NCBI GenBank assembly: GCA_021531775.1
Contig: JAFBIU010000005.1
Coordinates: 62,001-126,000 of the forward strand
DNA from: Parabacteroides distasonis
GTDB lineage: Bacteria > Bacteroidota > Bacteroidia > Bacteroidales > Tannerellaceae
Direction of reading: 5' to 3'
DNA length: 64,000 nucleotides
Made by a program: the position numbers and the translations under genes. Shown here piece after piece: positions 12,132-21,002 of the stretch. The notes below the pieces were generated by a model. That model was not told the DNA's origin. It searched no databases and saw nothing but the letters and a program-made list of their open reading frames with translations. How positions within the stretch are numbered: position 1 is the first letter of the stretch; each line of letters starts with the position of its first letter.

Positions 12132-12139
12132 TACATTTG
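12132..12139 (+). promoter_or_regulatory. -7 element for the NtrC-type regulator
   Basis: TACATTTG matches TAnnTTTG, 60 bases upstream of the ATG and directly after the dapA terminator. No -33 partner is obvious. Confidence 0.4.
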
Positions 12140-12198
12140 CTGCGAGAAAACGATTAGTAAGAATCTATTCATAAAAAATGACATAAATATATCCGAAT

Positions 12199-13515
12199 AT
12201 GTACTCTATCCTCATTATCGAAGACGATGTTACTTTCTCTTTCATGCTTAAGACATGGTTAGGGAAGAAAGGATTTGAAGTTGACACAGCAACTTCCGTG
12301 TCCGACGCGCGTCGTCGTTTGGAGGAGAGGAAGTTTGATTTGGTGATTTCGGATTTGCGTTTGCCCGATGGTGACGGCATTGAATTTCTGAAATGGCTGA
12401 AAGAGACGCATGCTGCGTTGCCCTTGATCATGATGACCAGCTATGCAGAGATTCAAACGGCTGTTCAGGCGATGAAGGCAGGTGCAGCCGACTACATTGC
12501 AAAGCCGCTGAATCCGGAAGAATTGTTGGCAAAAATCCGAGAAACCCTTTCAGGTCTTGAGACACAGGAGGCTCCTGCGTTACCGAGGTATATTGAAGGG
12601 CAGAGTCGTTTGGCGAGACAAGTCTATGAGCATGTCCGCTTGGTAGCTCCTACTGATATGTCCGTTTTGATTACGGGTGCCAGTGGAACGGGGAAAGAGT
12701 ATGTGGCTCGTTGTATTCATGAGCAGAGTAATCGGCATCGGGCACCTTTCGTTGCTGTAGATTGTGGTGCAATACCGAAAGAGTTGGCTGCTTCTGAATT
12801 TTTTGGCCATGTGAAGGGATCGTTCACGGGTGCTATCGATCATAAGGTAGGCGCATTTGTCGCGGCAGAAGGTGGAACCATTTTTCTGGACGAAATAGGT
12901 AATTTGAGTTATGAAGTGCAGGTACAATTGTTGCGTGCGTTGCAGGAGCGAAAGATCAAACCCATTGGAAGTAACCAAGAGATACCTTTTCATGTACGTT
13001 TAGTTACAGCCACCAATGAGAATTTGCGTGCCGCTATTGCCAAGGGCGACTTTAGGGAGGATTTGTATCATCGTATCAATGAGTTTTCGATTCGTATTCC
13101 TGATTTGAAGGAACGAAAAGAGGATCTATTGTTGTTCGCCAACCATTTTTTGGATCTTGCCAATGCAGAATTACATAAGAATATCATTGGTTTTGACGAG
13201 GAGACGATCCGGATTTTCCAATCATATAGTTGGCCGGGTAATTTACGCCAAATGAAAAATGTGGTGAAGTATGCAACGTTGTTGGTGACGGGACGTTACA
13301 TAACACCCCATGAATTGCCTGATGAATTGTTTACGAATGAACCAGCATCGGCTCCGCTTACCTTGCGTAACGGGCAACAAGAATGGCAACAGATTCAACG
13401 TGCCTTGGAAACTACGGGTAACAATAAGAAACAGGCGGCTCAACTGTTGGGAATTGATCGTAAGACATTGTACAATAAACTGAAGATTTATCAATTAAAA
13501 AAGAATATGCTATGA
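12199..13515 (+). CDS. NtrC-family sigma-54-dependent response regulator
   Basis: Transcription activator of 438 residues in three parts. The receiver domain (1-120) has acidic DD at 9-10, the phospho-acceptor D52 in ISDLRLPDG and K102 in IAKPLNPEE. The AAA+ domain (about 140-375) has a P-loop variant GASGTGKE, the sigma-54 contact loop as GSFTGA (207-212) and the Walker B FLDEIGN. A Fis-type helix-turn-helix ends the protein (NKKQAAQLLGIDRKTLYNKL). No histidine kinase is adjacent, so it is an orphan here. Its stop overlaps the dnaN start (ATGA). Confidence 0.93.
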   Translation: MYSILIIEDDVTFSFMLKTWLGKKGFEVDTATSVSDARRRLEERKFDLVISDLRLPDGDGIEFLKWLKETHAALPLIMMTSYAEIQTAVQAMKAGAADYIAKPLNPEELLAKIRETLSGLETQEAPALPRYIEGQSRLARQVYEHVRLVAPTDMSVLITGASGTGKEYVARCIHEQSNRHRAPFVAVDCGAIPKELAASEFFGHVKGSFTGAIDHKVGAFVAAEGGTIFLDEIGNLSYEVQVQLLRALQERKIKPIGSNQEIPFHVRLVTATNENLRAAIAKGDFREDLYHRINEFSIRIPDLKERKEDLLLFANHFLDLANAELHKNIIGFDEETIRIFQSYSWPGNLRQMKNVVKYATLLVTGRYITPHELPDELFTNEPASAPLTLRNGQQEWQQIQRALETTGNNKKQAAQLLGIDRKTLYNKLKIYQLKKNML

Positions 13516-14639
13516 AGTTTGACGTTTCGAGTTCAGCATTGCTTGCTGGTTTGCAGTCGATCAGTAAAGTGATTGCTTCCAAGAATACATTGCCGATATT
13601 AGATAGTTTTCTGTTTGAATTAGAAGGAAACTTGTTGACCCTGACTGCCGCGGATCCTGAGATCCGTTTGGTTACCTCCGTGGAGGTGATGAATGTAGAG
13701 GGGGCGGGTAGTTTCGTGATCGGTTCCAAGATCCTGTTGGATCCGCTGAAAGAGTTGCCGGAACAGCCTCTGCGCTTCGACATCAATGATGATAATCTGG
13801 AGATTTTTATCCATTTCCTCAATGGAAAGTATAATTTGATTGGGCAGAATGCAGATGCTTATCCGAGTCAACGTCCTTTGCGTGGAACCGTTATTTCTTT
13901 TAATATGCCGGCGGCGCAACTGTTACGAGGTGTGGGTGTGTCTCTTTTTGCGACATCGGATGACCCGATGCGTCCGATCATGAATGGTATCTATTTTGAT
14001 ATTCAACCGGATAATCTGACCTTCGTCGCTTCGGATGGTCATAAGTTGGTTCGTTTACGCAATATGGCTGTTCGTGTATCTGACAGGGCTTCTTTTGTCT
14101 TACCCAAGAAACCGGCGATTCTACTGCGCAACTTGTTGGCCAAAGAGCAGGACACGGTTTCGGTAGAGGTGGATGATCATAATGCACGGATCACGTGTTC
14201 CTCTTTCGAGATGGTTTGCCGCTTGACCGAAGGACGTTATCCGAATTACAAAAGTGTCATTCCAGCAGAGAATCCCTACCATGTCACCCTGGAGCGTGTG
14301 CCGCTGATTGCTGTATTGAAGCGTGTGTCGGCCTTCTCCAATCAATCGATCGGTTTGGTCAAGTTGCACATTAAGGAGAGTGAGATGACGGTGACAGCAC
14401 AAGATATTGATTTCTCGACGGCTGCTGAGGAGCATATTTCCTGTGAATATGACGGGGATGTTGACCTGGAAATAGGTTTCAAGGCATCCTATTTTGTAGA
14501 GATTTTGAACAATCTGGGTTGCGAGCAAATTGTGTTGGAGTTGGCCGATCCGTCACGTGCAGGGCTGATTCTGCCAACCGAGAATGAAGAGGATGAAGAT
14601 TTGTTGTCATTATTGATGCCCATGATGTTGAGCGATTAA
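13512..14639 (+). CDS. dnaN: DNA polymerase III beta subunit (sliding clamp)
   Basis: Forms the ring clamp that tethers DNA polymerase III. The 375-residue protein has the three repeated clamp domains, including SRAGLILP near the end and ATDDPMRPIMNGIYFD-like text (SDDPMRPIMNGIYFD). The C-terminus is MPMMLSD, where bacterial clamps usually end in MPMRL or a similar sequence. It is not beside dnaA or recF here, as is common in Bacteroidetes. It is translationally coupled to the upstream regulator by ATGA. Confidence 0.96.
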   Translation: MKFDVSSSALLAGLQSISKVIASKNTLPILDSFLFELEGNLLTLTAADPEIRLVTSVEVMNVEGAGSFVIGSKILLDPLKELPEQPLRFDINDDNLEIFIHFLNGKYNLIGQNADAYPSQRPLRGTVISFNMPAAQLLRGVGVSLFATSDDPMRPIMNGIYFDIQPDNLTFVASDGHKLVRLRNMAVRVSDRASFVLPKKPAILLRNLLAKEQDTVSVEVDDHNARITCSSFEMVCRLTEGRYPNYKSVIPAENPYHVTLERVPLIAVLKRVSAFSNQSIGLVKLHIKESEMTVTAQDIDFSTAAEEHISCEYDGDVDLEIGFKASYFVEILNNLGCEQIVLELADPSRAGLILPTENEEDEDLLSLLMPMMLSD

Positions 14640-14649
14640 TCTGTTTGGT

Positions 14650-15423
14650 ATGAAATTGAATTTAGTAAATCCGATCGTGTTCTTTGACCTGGAAACGACA
14701 GGTATCAACATCTCGAAAGACCGGATTGTAGAGGTGTCCATCTTGAAGGTGTCACCCAATGGTAAAGAGGAATCGAAAACATGGCGCGTGAATCCGGAGA
14801 TGCATATTCCGGAGGAATCGACGGCGATTCATGGAATCACCGATGAAGATGTACAGGCCTGTCCGACTTTCAAGGAGATTGCGAAGACATTGGCAGCCAT
14901 GATTAAGGGTTGTGACCTGGCTGGCTATAATTCCAATCGATTTGATATTCCGATGTTGGCTGAAGAATTTTTACGGGTCGGTGTGGATGTCGATCTGAAC
15001 AAGCGCAAGTTCGTGGATGTACAAACCATTTTCCATAAGATGGAGCAGCGGACACTTTCGGCTGCCTATCGTTTTTATTGCGATAAGGATCTAGCGAATG
15101 CGCATACGGCAACTGCGGACACCATGGCAACTTACGAGGTGTTGAAGGCGCAGTTGGATCGGTATCCTTCTTTGAAAAACGATATTAATTTCCTGTCGGA
15201 ATTCTCCAGTTTTACGAACAATGTGGATTTTGCTGGCCGCATGATCTACAACGACAAGAAAGAAGAGGTCATTAATTTTGGTAAGTATAAAGGACGTTTG
15301 GTGACAGAGGTTCTCTCTACAGATCCCAGCTTTTATGATTGGGTGATGAAGGGTGATTTCCCGTTGAATACGAAAAACGCATTGACGAAAATTAAATTGC
15401 GGAAGTTGCAAACGAAAAAATAA
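14650..15423 (+). CDS. DnaQ-like 3'-5' exonuclease
   Basis: Probable proofreading or repair exonuclease of the DEDDh family. Exo I is VFFDLETTGI (near 10-19), Exo II contains GYNSNRFDIPML (about 95-106) and Exo III is NAHTATADTMATY (about 151-163). After residue ~195 there is a conserved extra domain (INFGKYKGRLVTEVL...DYYDWVMKGDF type; here FYDWVMKGDFP) seen on Bacteroidetes DnaQ-like proteins. It sits 10 bases after dnaN, so it may act with the clamp. Whether it is the main epsilon subunit is not certain. Confidence 0.88.
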   Translation: MKLNLVNPIVFFDLETTGINISKDRIVEVSILKVSPNGKEESKTWRVNPEMHIPEESTAIHGITDEDVQACPTFKEIAKTLAAMIKGCDLAGYNSNRFDIPMLAEEFLRVGVDVDLNKRKFVDVQTIFHKMEQRTLSAAYRFYCDKDLANAHTATADTMATYEVLKAQLDRYPSLKNDINFLSEFSSFTNNVDFAGRMIYNDKKEEVINFGKYKGRLVTEVLSTDPSFYDWVMKGDFPLNTKNALTKIKLRKLQTKK

Positions 15424-15430
15424 ATCAATT

Positions 15431-16630
15431 ATGCTGAAAGGGAAACATATCATATTGGGAGTCACGGGTAGTATTGCAGCCTATAAAGCGGCCTATCTGG
15501 TGCGTGGTTTGGTGAAGAAAGGTGCAGAAGTGCAGGTGGTGATCACACCCGCTGGGAAAGAGTTCATCACACCGCTCACGTTGGCTACACTGAGTAGCCA
15601 TCCTGTGATTAGTGAATTTTTCTCCAATCGAGATGGTACATGGAATAGCCATGTAGATTTGGGACTTTGGGCGGATGTCATGTTGATTGCTCCGGCAACG
15701 GCCTCAACGATTGGCAAGATGGCGCATGGAGTTGCCGACAATATGTTGGTGACTACCTATCTCTCTTGTAAGGCCCCTGTTTTTGTGGCTCCTGCCATGG
15801 ACTTGGATATGTTTGCTCATCCGACCACTCAGCAGAATCTGGATCGCTTGCGTTCGTTTGGTAATCGGATTATTGAACCGGCTGAAGGCGAATTGGCCAG
15901 TCATCTGGTGGGTAAAGGAAGAATGGAGGAGCCAGATCGTATCATCGCTGTTTTGGAGGAGTTTTTTGCTTCCCAGGAGATCTTGAAAAACAAGCGGATC
16001 CTGATTACGGCTGGTCCGACATACGAAAAGATAGACCCGGTACGTTTTATAGGAAATTATTCATCCGGCAAGATGGGATTTGCATTGGCGGAGGCATGTG
16101 CCGAAATGGGTGCTGAAGTAACATTGATTGCGGGTCCTGTCTCTCTTTCGACACATCATCCGCGTATTCAACGGATCAATGTCGAGTCTGCCGAATCTAT
16201 GTGGAATGCAGCTGTCGATCAATTCCCGCAGGTGGATGCCGGCATCTTGTGTGCTGCAGTAGCCGATTACAGACCTGCTGTTGAAGCACAGGAGAAGATC
16301 AAGCGTGAGCAGACAGGGGAGATGGTACTAAGGCTGATTCCGAATAAGGATATTGCAGCTTCGTTAGGGGCTATGAAACGGGCAGACCAGCGTTTGGTCG
16401 GCTTTGCGCTGGAAACCCATGATGAGGCGCATCATGCAGCGGATAAGTTGCGCCGGAAGAATTTGGACTTTATTGTTCTCAATTCTTTGCGTGACTCAGG
16501 TGCCGGTTTCCGGTGTGATACAAATAAAATCACGATCATGGATGCGCAGGGAGAAACGACGGCTTACCCGTTGAAAAGCAAGCAGGAAGTTGCGTTGGAT
16601 ATTGTCCGGAAATTGGCTACTCTATTATAA
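15431..16630 (+). CDS. coaBC: Bifunctional CoaBC (phosphopantothenoylcysteine synthase/decarboxylase)
   Basis: Makes 4'-phosphopantetheine for coenzyme A from phosphopantothenate and cysteine. The N-terminal flavin-dependent decarboxylase half (1-185) shows GVTGSIAAYKA, APATASTIGKMAHG with the catalytic region, and PAMDLDMF. The C-terminal synthase half (from about 190) has ITAGPTYEKIDPVRFIGNYS and the NKDIAASLGAMK and GFALETHD motifs. The 399-residue length is standard. It is 7 bases after the exonuclease gene and overlaps no neighbour; the DUF4835 gene follows after 7 bases. Confidence 0.96.
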   Translation: MLKGKHIILGVTGSIAAYKAAYLVRGLVKKGAEVQVVITPAGKEFITPLTLATLSSHPVISEFFSNRDGTWNSHVDLGLWADVMLIAPATASTIGKMAHGVADNMLVTTYLSCKAPVFVAPAMDLDMFAHPTTQQNLDRLRSFGNRIIEPAEGELASHLVGKGRMEEPDRIIAVLEEFFASQEILKNKRILITAGPTYEKIDPVRFIGNYSSGKMGFALAEACAEMGAEVTLIAGPVSLSTHHPRIQRINVESAESMWNAAVDQFPQVDAGILCAAVADYRPAVEAQEKIKREQTGEMVLRLIPNKDIAASLGAMKRADQRLVGFALETHDEAHHAADKLRRKNLDFIVLNSLRDSGAGFRCDTNKITIMDAQGETTAYPLKSKQEVALDIVRKLATLL

Positions 16631-16637
16631 ATTGCGT

Positions 16638-17561
16638 ATGAGACTACTGAAGAAGCTATTGTTAGGTGTTGTATGTTGCTGTCTGTGTGGGTCAGTAACA
16701 GGACAGGGGACAGGACGTATGTTTGAATTGAATGCCAAAGTGACGGTCAATTCGGATAAGGTCCAGTCCACCAATAAGCAGGTGTTCACGACTTTACAGA
16801 CTGCATTGACGGAGTTTCTGAATAATCGTAAATGGACAGATGCGACATTTGCTATTAATGAGCGGATCAATTGCTCCTTTACGTTGATCATTAATGAAAT
16901 GGTGTCGGACAATAGTTTCAAGGGTGAATTGCAGATTCAATCCAACCGACCGGTGTTTAATTCCAGTTATACCACGACACTGTTGAATTTTCGGGACAAG
17001 GAGGTGGAATTTGACTATGTCGAATTTGAACCGTTACAGTTTGTTGATAATACGTTGGACAATAACTTGGTGGCCATACTTGTCTTTTATGTCAATATCA
17101 TTCTGGGATTAGATTTTGATAGCTTTGCCCTCGATGGAGGTTCTGCCTATTTCCAACAGGCACAACAGATTGTCTCTTTGGCGCAATCGCAGGCTTCGTG
17201 GACAGGGTGGAAGGCTTTTGACAGTAATCAAAACAGACATGCGGTGGCAACAGCCTTGACGGAAAACCAGGGAGAAGATTTTCGGCAAATGTGGTACACT
17301 TATCATTTGAAAGGATTGGATGAGATGGCCGCTAATCCGGATCGTGGACGTACGACGATCATTGAGTCGTTGGCAGGTCTGCAGAAATTGAAAAGTGCGC
17401 GGCCGGTTTCTGTCCTGTTGCAGATGTTTTCAGATGCCAAATTGGACGAAGTAGTCAGCATTTATTCGAAGGCAACTACACAAGAAAAACAAGAGGGTTA
17501 TAAAATGCTTTCCGAATTATTCCCGACTGCAGGAACCCGTTTGGAGGCATTAAAGAAATAA
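16638..17561 (+). CDS. DUF4835 family secreted protein
   Basis: The ATG at 16638 gives a signal peptide MRLLKKLLLGVVCCCLCGSV then TGQ; a longer reading from 16590 lies inside coaBC and breaks it. The mature ~285 residues match DUF4835, a Bacteroidetes family predicted to be exported, almost always located between coaBC and recN as here. Recognisable text includes LNFRDKEVEFDYVEFEPLQF and ILVFYVNIILGLDFDSF. Function is unknown. Location suggests the periplasm or cell envelope. Confidence 0.88.
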   Translation: MRLLKKLLLGVVCCCLCGSVTGQGTGRMFELNAKVTVNSDKVQSTNKQVFTTLQTALTEFLNNRKWTDATFAINERINCSFTLIINEMVSDNSFKGELQIQSNRPVFNSSYTTTLLNFRDKEVEFDYVEFEPLQFVDNTLDNNLVAILVFYVNIILGLDFDSFALDGGSAYFQQAQQIVSLAQSQASWTGWKAFDSNQNRHAVATALTENQGEDFRQMWYTYHLKGLDEMAANPDRGRTTIIESLAGLQKLKSARPVSVLLQMFSDAKLDEVVSIYSKATTQEKQEGYKMLSELFPTAGTRLEALKK

Positions 17562-17578
17562 TGAAAGGAGGATAGGCT

Positions 17579-19243
17579 ATGTTGAAATCGTTATACATCA
17601 AGAATTTCGTATTGATTGATAGCTTGGATATCCAATTGGATGCTGGTTTCTCTGTGATTACGGGTGAAACCGGAGCCGGTAAATCTATCATTTTGGGAGC
17701 TCTTTCTTTAGTATTGGGGCAACGTGCTGATGGTAAAAGTATCCAAAAGGGGATGGACAAGTGCGTGATCGAAGCGGTGTTTGATATTGCCAAATACCAA
17801 TTGGAGCCCTTCTTCCTGGAGCATGATCTGGAGTATGAGGCTTCTTCGTGTATTCTGCGACGCGAATTGTATGCCTCCGGTAAATCGCGTGCTTTTGTGA
17901 ATGATTCGCCCGTCTCACTGGTGATCCTTCGTGAGTTGGGAACCCGGTTGATCGACATCCACTCCCAGCATCAGAACCTGTTGTTGGGAGACAATCAGTT
18001 CCAGCTGCGTGTAGTGGATGTGATGGCTGAAAATGAGATTCCGCTGATTCTGTATAGAAAGGAATATTCGCATTACCTGTCTTTAAAACGTGAGTTGAAA
18101 CGGTTGACTGAATTGGCTGAACAGAGCAGGAAAGAGGAGGATTATGTCCGGTTCCAGTTGGAACAGTTGATAGATGCTGCGTTGCAACCGGGTGAACAGG
18201 AGGCTTTGGAACAGGAACAGGACACACTTTCCCATGCGGAAGAAATCAAAAGCAATCTATATAAAATCAATCAATTGCTGGACGGAGAAGAGATGGGTGT
18301 ATTGCCTCTTTTGAAAAGTGCCCAATCGGTGGCCGATACCTTGGAGCGTTATTACCCGGATGGCAAAGAAATTGTAGAACGTATTCATGCCGCTTATGTG
18401 GATCTGAATGACTTGCAATCGGAAGTGGATGCAAAGACAGAAGATATTGAGTTTAACCCGGGACGGTTGGAATGGGTACAAGAACGTCTGAATACCCTTT
18501 ATACGCTGGAACAGAAACATCATGTTTCCACTGTCGAAGCATTGCTGGAGTTGCAGGAAAACTATGAACGACAGTTGGCCGAGATCGGTTCGTATGATGA
18601 ACAGATGGCTGAATTGAACAAGCAGATCGCCGTGTCGCATGAGGAGCTGATGCAACAGGCGGCCGTCTTGAGCACACAACGCCAGATAGCTGCCCAACGT
18701 ATTGAAAAGGAATTGGTGGAAATGGTACAACCTTTGGGCATGCCCAATATGCGGTTTCAGATTCATTTTGTCCAGCGGGAGGAACCTGCCATGGATGGAT
18801 TGGATGAGATCGAGTTTATGTTTGCTGCGAACAAACGAGCCGAATTACAGCCTGTAGCAGAAACGGCATCTGGGGGTGAAATATCACGTCTGATGCTTTG
18901 TATCAAGGCGATGATCGCTGGGTTTACGGCACTTCCTACGATTATTTTTGATGAGGTGGATACGGGTGTATCGGGTGATATTGCCGACAAGATGGGAGAT
19001 ATCATGCAGAATTTGGGAACCAACATGCAAGTCCTGACCATTACCCATCTGCCGCAAATAGCAGCCAAGGGAGCTGCTCATTACTATGTATATAAAGAGG
19101 ATTTGGCAGATCGGACTGCAACGCGGATCCGGCGGCTAACACCGGAAGAACGGGTCAGCGAAGTAGGCCGTATGTTGAGTGGTGCTACCTTGACAGAGGC
19201 TTCTTTAGCAAATGCGAAAGATTTATTAAGTAAGTGGCTTTAA
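17579..19243 (+). CDS. recN: DNA repair protein RecN
   Basis: SMC-like ATPase that gathers DNA ends in double-strand break repair. The Walker A GETGAGKS is near residues 29-36, a long coiled coil occupies about 155-370, and the signature (ASGGEISRLMLCIKAM) plus Walker B (TIIFDEVDTGVSG) lie in the C-terminal head. The 554-residue length is normal. A strong Shine-Dalgarno-like AAAGGAGG at about 17563-17570 precedes the ATG, which is unusual in Bacteroidetes. It ends the coaBC-DUF4835-recN operon. Confidence 0.97.
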   Translation: MLKSLYIKNFVLIDSLDIQLDAGFSVITGETGAGKSIILGALSLVLGQRADGKSIQKGMDKCVIEAVFDIAKYQLEPFFLEHDLEYEASSCILRRELYASGKSRAFVNDSPVSLVILRELGTRLIDIHSQHQNLLLGDNQFQLRVVDVMAENEIPLILYRKEYSHYLSLKRELKRLTELAEQSRKEEDYVRFQLEQLIDAALQPGEQEALEQEQDTLSHAEEIKSNLYKINQLLDGEEMGVLPLLKSAQSVADTLERYYPDGKEIVERIHAAYVDLNDLQSEVDAKTEDIEFNPGRLEWVQERLNTLYTLEQKHHVSTVEALLELQENYERQLAEIGSYDEQMAELNKQIAVSHEELMQQAAVLSTQRQIAAQRIEKELVEMVQPLGMPNMRFQIHFVQREEPAMDGLDEIEFMFAANKRAELQPVAETASGGEISRLMLCIKAMIAGFTALPTIIFDEVDTGVSGDIADKMGDIMQNLGTNMQVLTITHLPQIAAKGAAHYYVYKEDLADRTATRIRRLTPEERVSEVGRMLSGATLTEASLANAKDLLSKWL

Positions 19244-19305
19244 ACCTTTGATGGTAGATAGAAGTCTTATTTGCAAATCGATTATTAACTTAAATATGTA
19301 GCATT

Positions 19306-19812
19306 ATGAAACGTATCAGCTTAATTCTCATCTGTATGATGATGGTGGTATCTTGGCCGGCATATAGCCAATTTTGGATGAGTGTCAATTGGAAGAATCC
19401 ACATTGCGAACAGTGTAGGTGGATGGAGCAAGCGTTGCATTTGCATGGCAGACGGGCAGCAGACTATCATCGCATTATTCATAAATATGGTAAAAAGATC
19501 GAGCACGAAGCCCGACGTTCTACCCGTGATTGGGAAGCATCAGCCAAACGTATCTTTGCGTTGCGTATGGAACGTGACCGGGCGTTACAACTCATTTTGA
19601 ATCCAGATGAGTTCCGTCTCTATGTTCGTTACATCCGGGAAGCACCAGCTCGGATTCATGATCAAGGGTGGTCCAAACATCCGCAGCATCGGTCAAAGTG
19701 GCGCAAGGAGGAACGAAAAAATCATTACAAGGATCAGAAGCATACAAACAAGAAAACAGATAGAAACAATGAGAGAAAACGAAATGATATTCGGTATTCG
19801 AGCCGTGATTGA
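19306..19812 (+). CDS. Small exported, strongly basic protein of unknown function
   Basis: 168 residues starting with a signal peptide (MKRISLILICMMMVVSWPAY then SQF). The mature part contains a CEQC pair and a helical arginine-rich core. The C-terminal ~45 residues are almost all K, R, H, N, D and Q (KWRKEERKNHYKDQKHTNKK...), probably disordered. The last 44 bases overlap the start of rlmB in another frame. I do not recognise a family. The signal peptide supports translation; the basic tail could bind nucleic acid or acidic glycans. Confidence 0.65.
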   Translation: MKRISLILICMMMVVSWPAYSQFWMSVNWKNPHCEQCRWMEQALHLHGRRAADYHRIIHKYGKKIEHEARRSTRDWEASAKRIFALRMERDRALQLILNPDEFRLYVRYIREAPARIHDQGWSKHPQHRSKWRKEERKNHYKDQKHTNKKTDRNNERKRNDIRYSSRD

Positions 19813-20509
19813 AGCAGTACAGGCGGATAAGGAGATTGACAAGATCCTGTTGAAACGCGATCTGCAGGGCGAGTTGGCTAAAGAGTTGCTCGCTGTACTG
19901 AAAGGACGGAATATCCCTGTCCAACGTGTACCGCAAGAGCGCTTAGACCGGATCACTCGTAAGAACCATCAGGGGGTGATTGCTTTTTTACCGGCAGTTT
20001 CCTATCAAAAATTGGAGGATGTCATTCCTTTCATCTATGAACAGGGTAAGAACCCCTTTATTGTCTTATTGGATGGTGTAACAGATGTACGCAATTTTGG
20101 GGCGATCGCACGTACGTGTGAATGCGCCGGGGTGGATGCGATCGTGATCCCTGCAAAAGGAAGCGTAACGGTCAATGCCGATGCCATCAAGACCTCGGCC
20201 GGTGCTTTGCATGTGTTGCCGGTTTGCAAGGAGAAGTCCATTCATGAAGCGATCCGGTTCTTGCAGAGTAGTGGGGTGAAGGTGTTCGCTGCCACAGAAA
20301 AGGCATCCGATCTTTATACGGCTGTCGATTATGATGGACCTGTTGCCTTGGTGATGGGAGCAGAGGATACAGGAGTCTCTTTGGAGAATCTTCGTATTTG
20401 TGATCAGATGGTCAAGATACCGCAGTTTGGAACAATCGGTTCACTGAATGTATCGGTTGCATCGTCCATCCTGATTTATGAGGTAGTTCGTCAGCGAAAT
20501 CAAGCGTGA
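19769..20509 (+). CDS. rlmB: TrmH/SpoU-family RNA 2'-O-methyltransferase (RlmB-like)
   Basis: Methylates a ribose 2'-OH, most likely in 23S rRNA. The ATG at 19769 (MRENEMIFGIRAVIEA) is chosen because it matches the usual N-terminus; upstream in-frame codons belong to the previous gene. It has an N-terminal RNA-binding domain (1-80), then the SpoU knot motifs DGVTDVRNFGAIARTCECAG, LVMGAEDTGVS and VKIPQFGTIGSLNVSVASSI. The 246-residue length is standard. RlmB versus a close paralogue cannot be decided by eye. Confidence 0.9.
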   Translation: MRENEMIFGIRAVIEAVQADKEIDKILLKRDLQGELAKELLAVLKGRNIPVQRVPQERLDRITRKNHQGVIAFLPAVSYQKLEDVIPFIYEQGKNPFIVLLDGVTDVRNFGAIARTCECAGVDAIVIPAKGSVTVNADAIKTSAGALHVLPVCKEKSIHEAIRFLQSSGVKVFAATEKASDLYTAVDYDGPVALVMGAEDTGVSLENLRICDQMVKIPQFGTIGSLNVSVASSILIYEVVRQRNQA

Positions 20510-20543
20510 TTCATTTATTCTATAATAATTAATTAGATACATC

Positions 20544-20924
20544 ATGAAAAAAGTAATTGCAACAATGAATGCACCGCAGGCTATCGGTCCCTATAGCCAA
20601 GCTATTTTCGTAGGAAATATGTTGTTTGCTTCAGGCCAATTGGGTTTGGTCCCTGCTACCGGTAATTTCGCCGAAGGCGGTATCAAAGAGCAGACTGCTC
20701 AGGCTTTTCAGAATGTAAAGGCTATTTTGACAGAAGCAGGATTGACCATGGATCAGGTGGTCAAGACAACCGTTTTCCTGGCAGATATGAACGATTTCGG
20801 TGCCATGAACGAGGTCTATGCTCAACAGTTCAGTGGAGCGTTTCCCGCTCGTTCAGCCGTTGCGGTAAAGACTTTGCCCAAGAATGCCTTGGTGGAGATC
20901 GAAGTGATTGCCGTACAGGATTAA
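20544..20924 (+). CDS. ridA: RidA enamine/imine deaminase
   Basis: Hydrolyses reactive 2-aminoacrylate and related enamines released by PLP enzymes. The 126-residue protein has APQAIGPYSQA at the N-terminus, FASGQLG, and the catalytic arginine in PARSAVAVKTLP; the family acid is in VEIEVIAV. It is followed by a hairpin terminator. Confidence 0.95.
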   Translation: MKKVIATMNAPQAIGPYSQAIFVGNMLFASGQLGLVPATGNFAEGGIKEQTAQAFQNVKAILTEAGLTMDQVVKTTVFLADMNDFGAMNEVYAQQFSGAFPARSAVAVKTLPKNALVEIEVIAVQD

Positions 20925-20949
20925 TGTAGGTACAAATAGGTTAAAAATG

Positions 20950-20991
20950 CAGTCTCAGCAGTTGTTCATTTCGACTGTTGGGACTGTTTTA
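20950..20991 (+). terminator. Probable terminator after ridA
   Basis: A 13-bp stem (20950-20962 with 20974-20986, G-U pairs included) and an 11-base loop are followed by only four T residues, so efficiency is uncertain. Confidence 0.6.
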
Positions 20992-21002
20992 GTAAGATAG
21001 CA

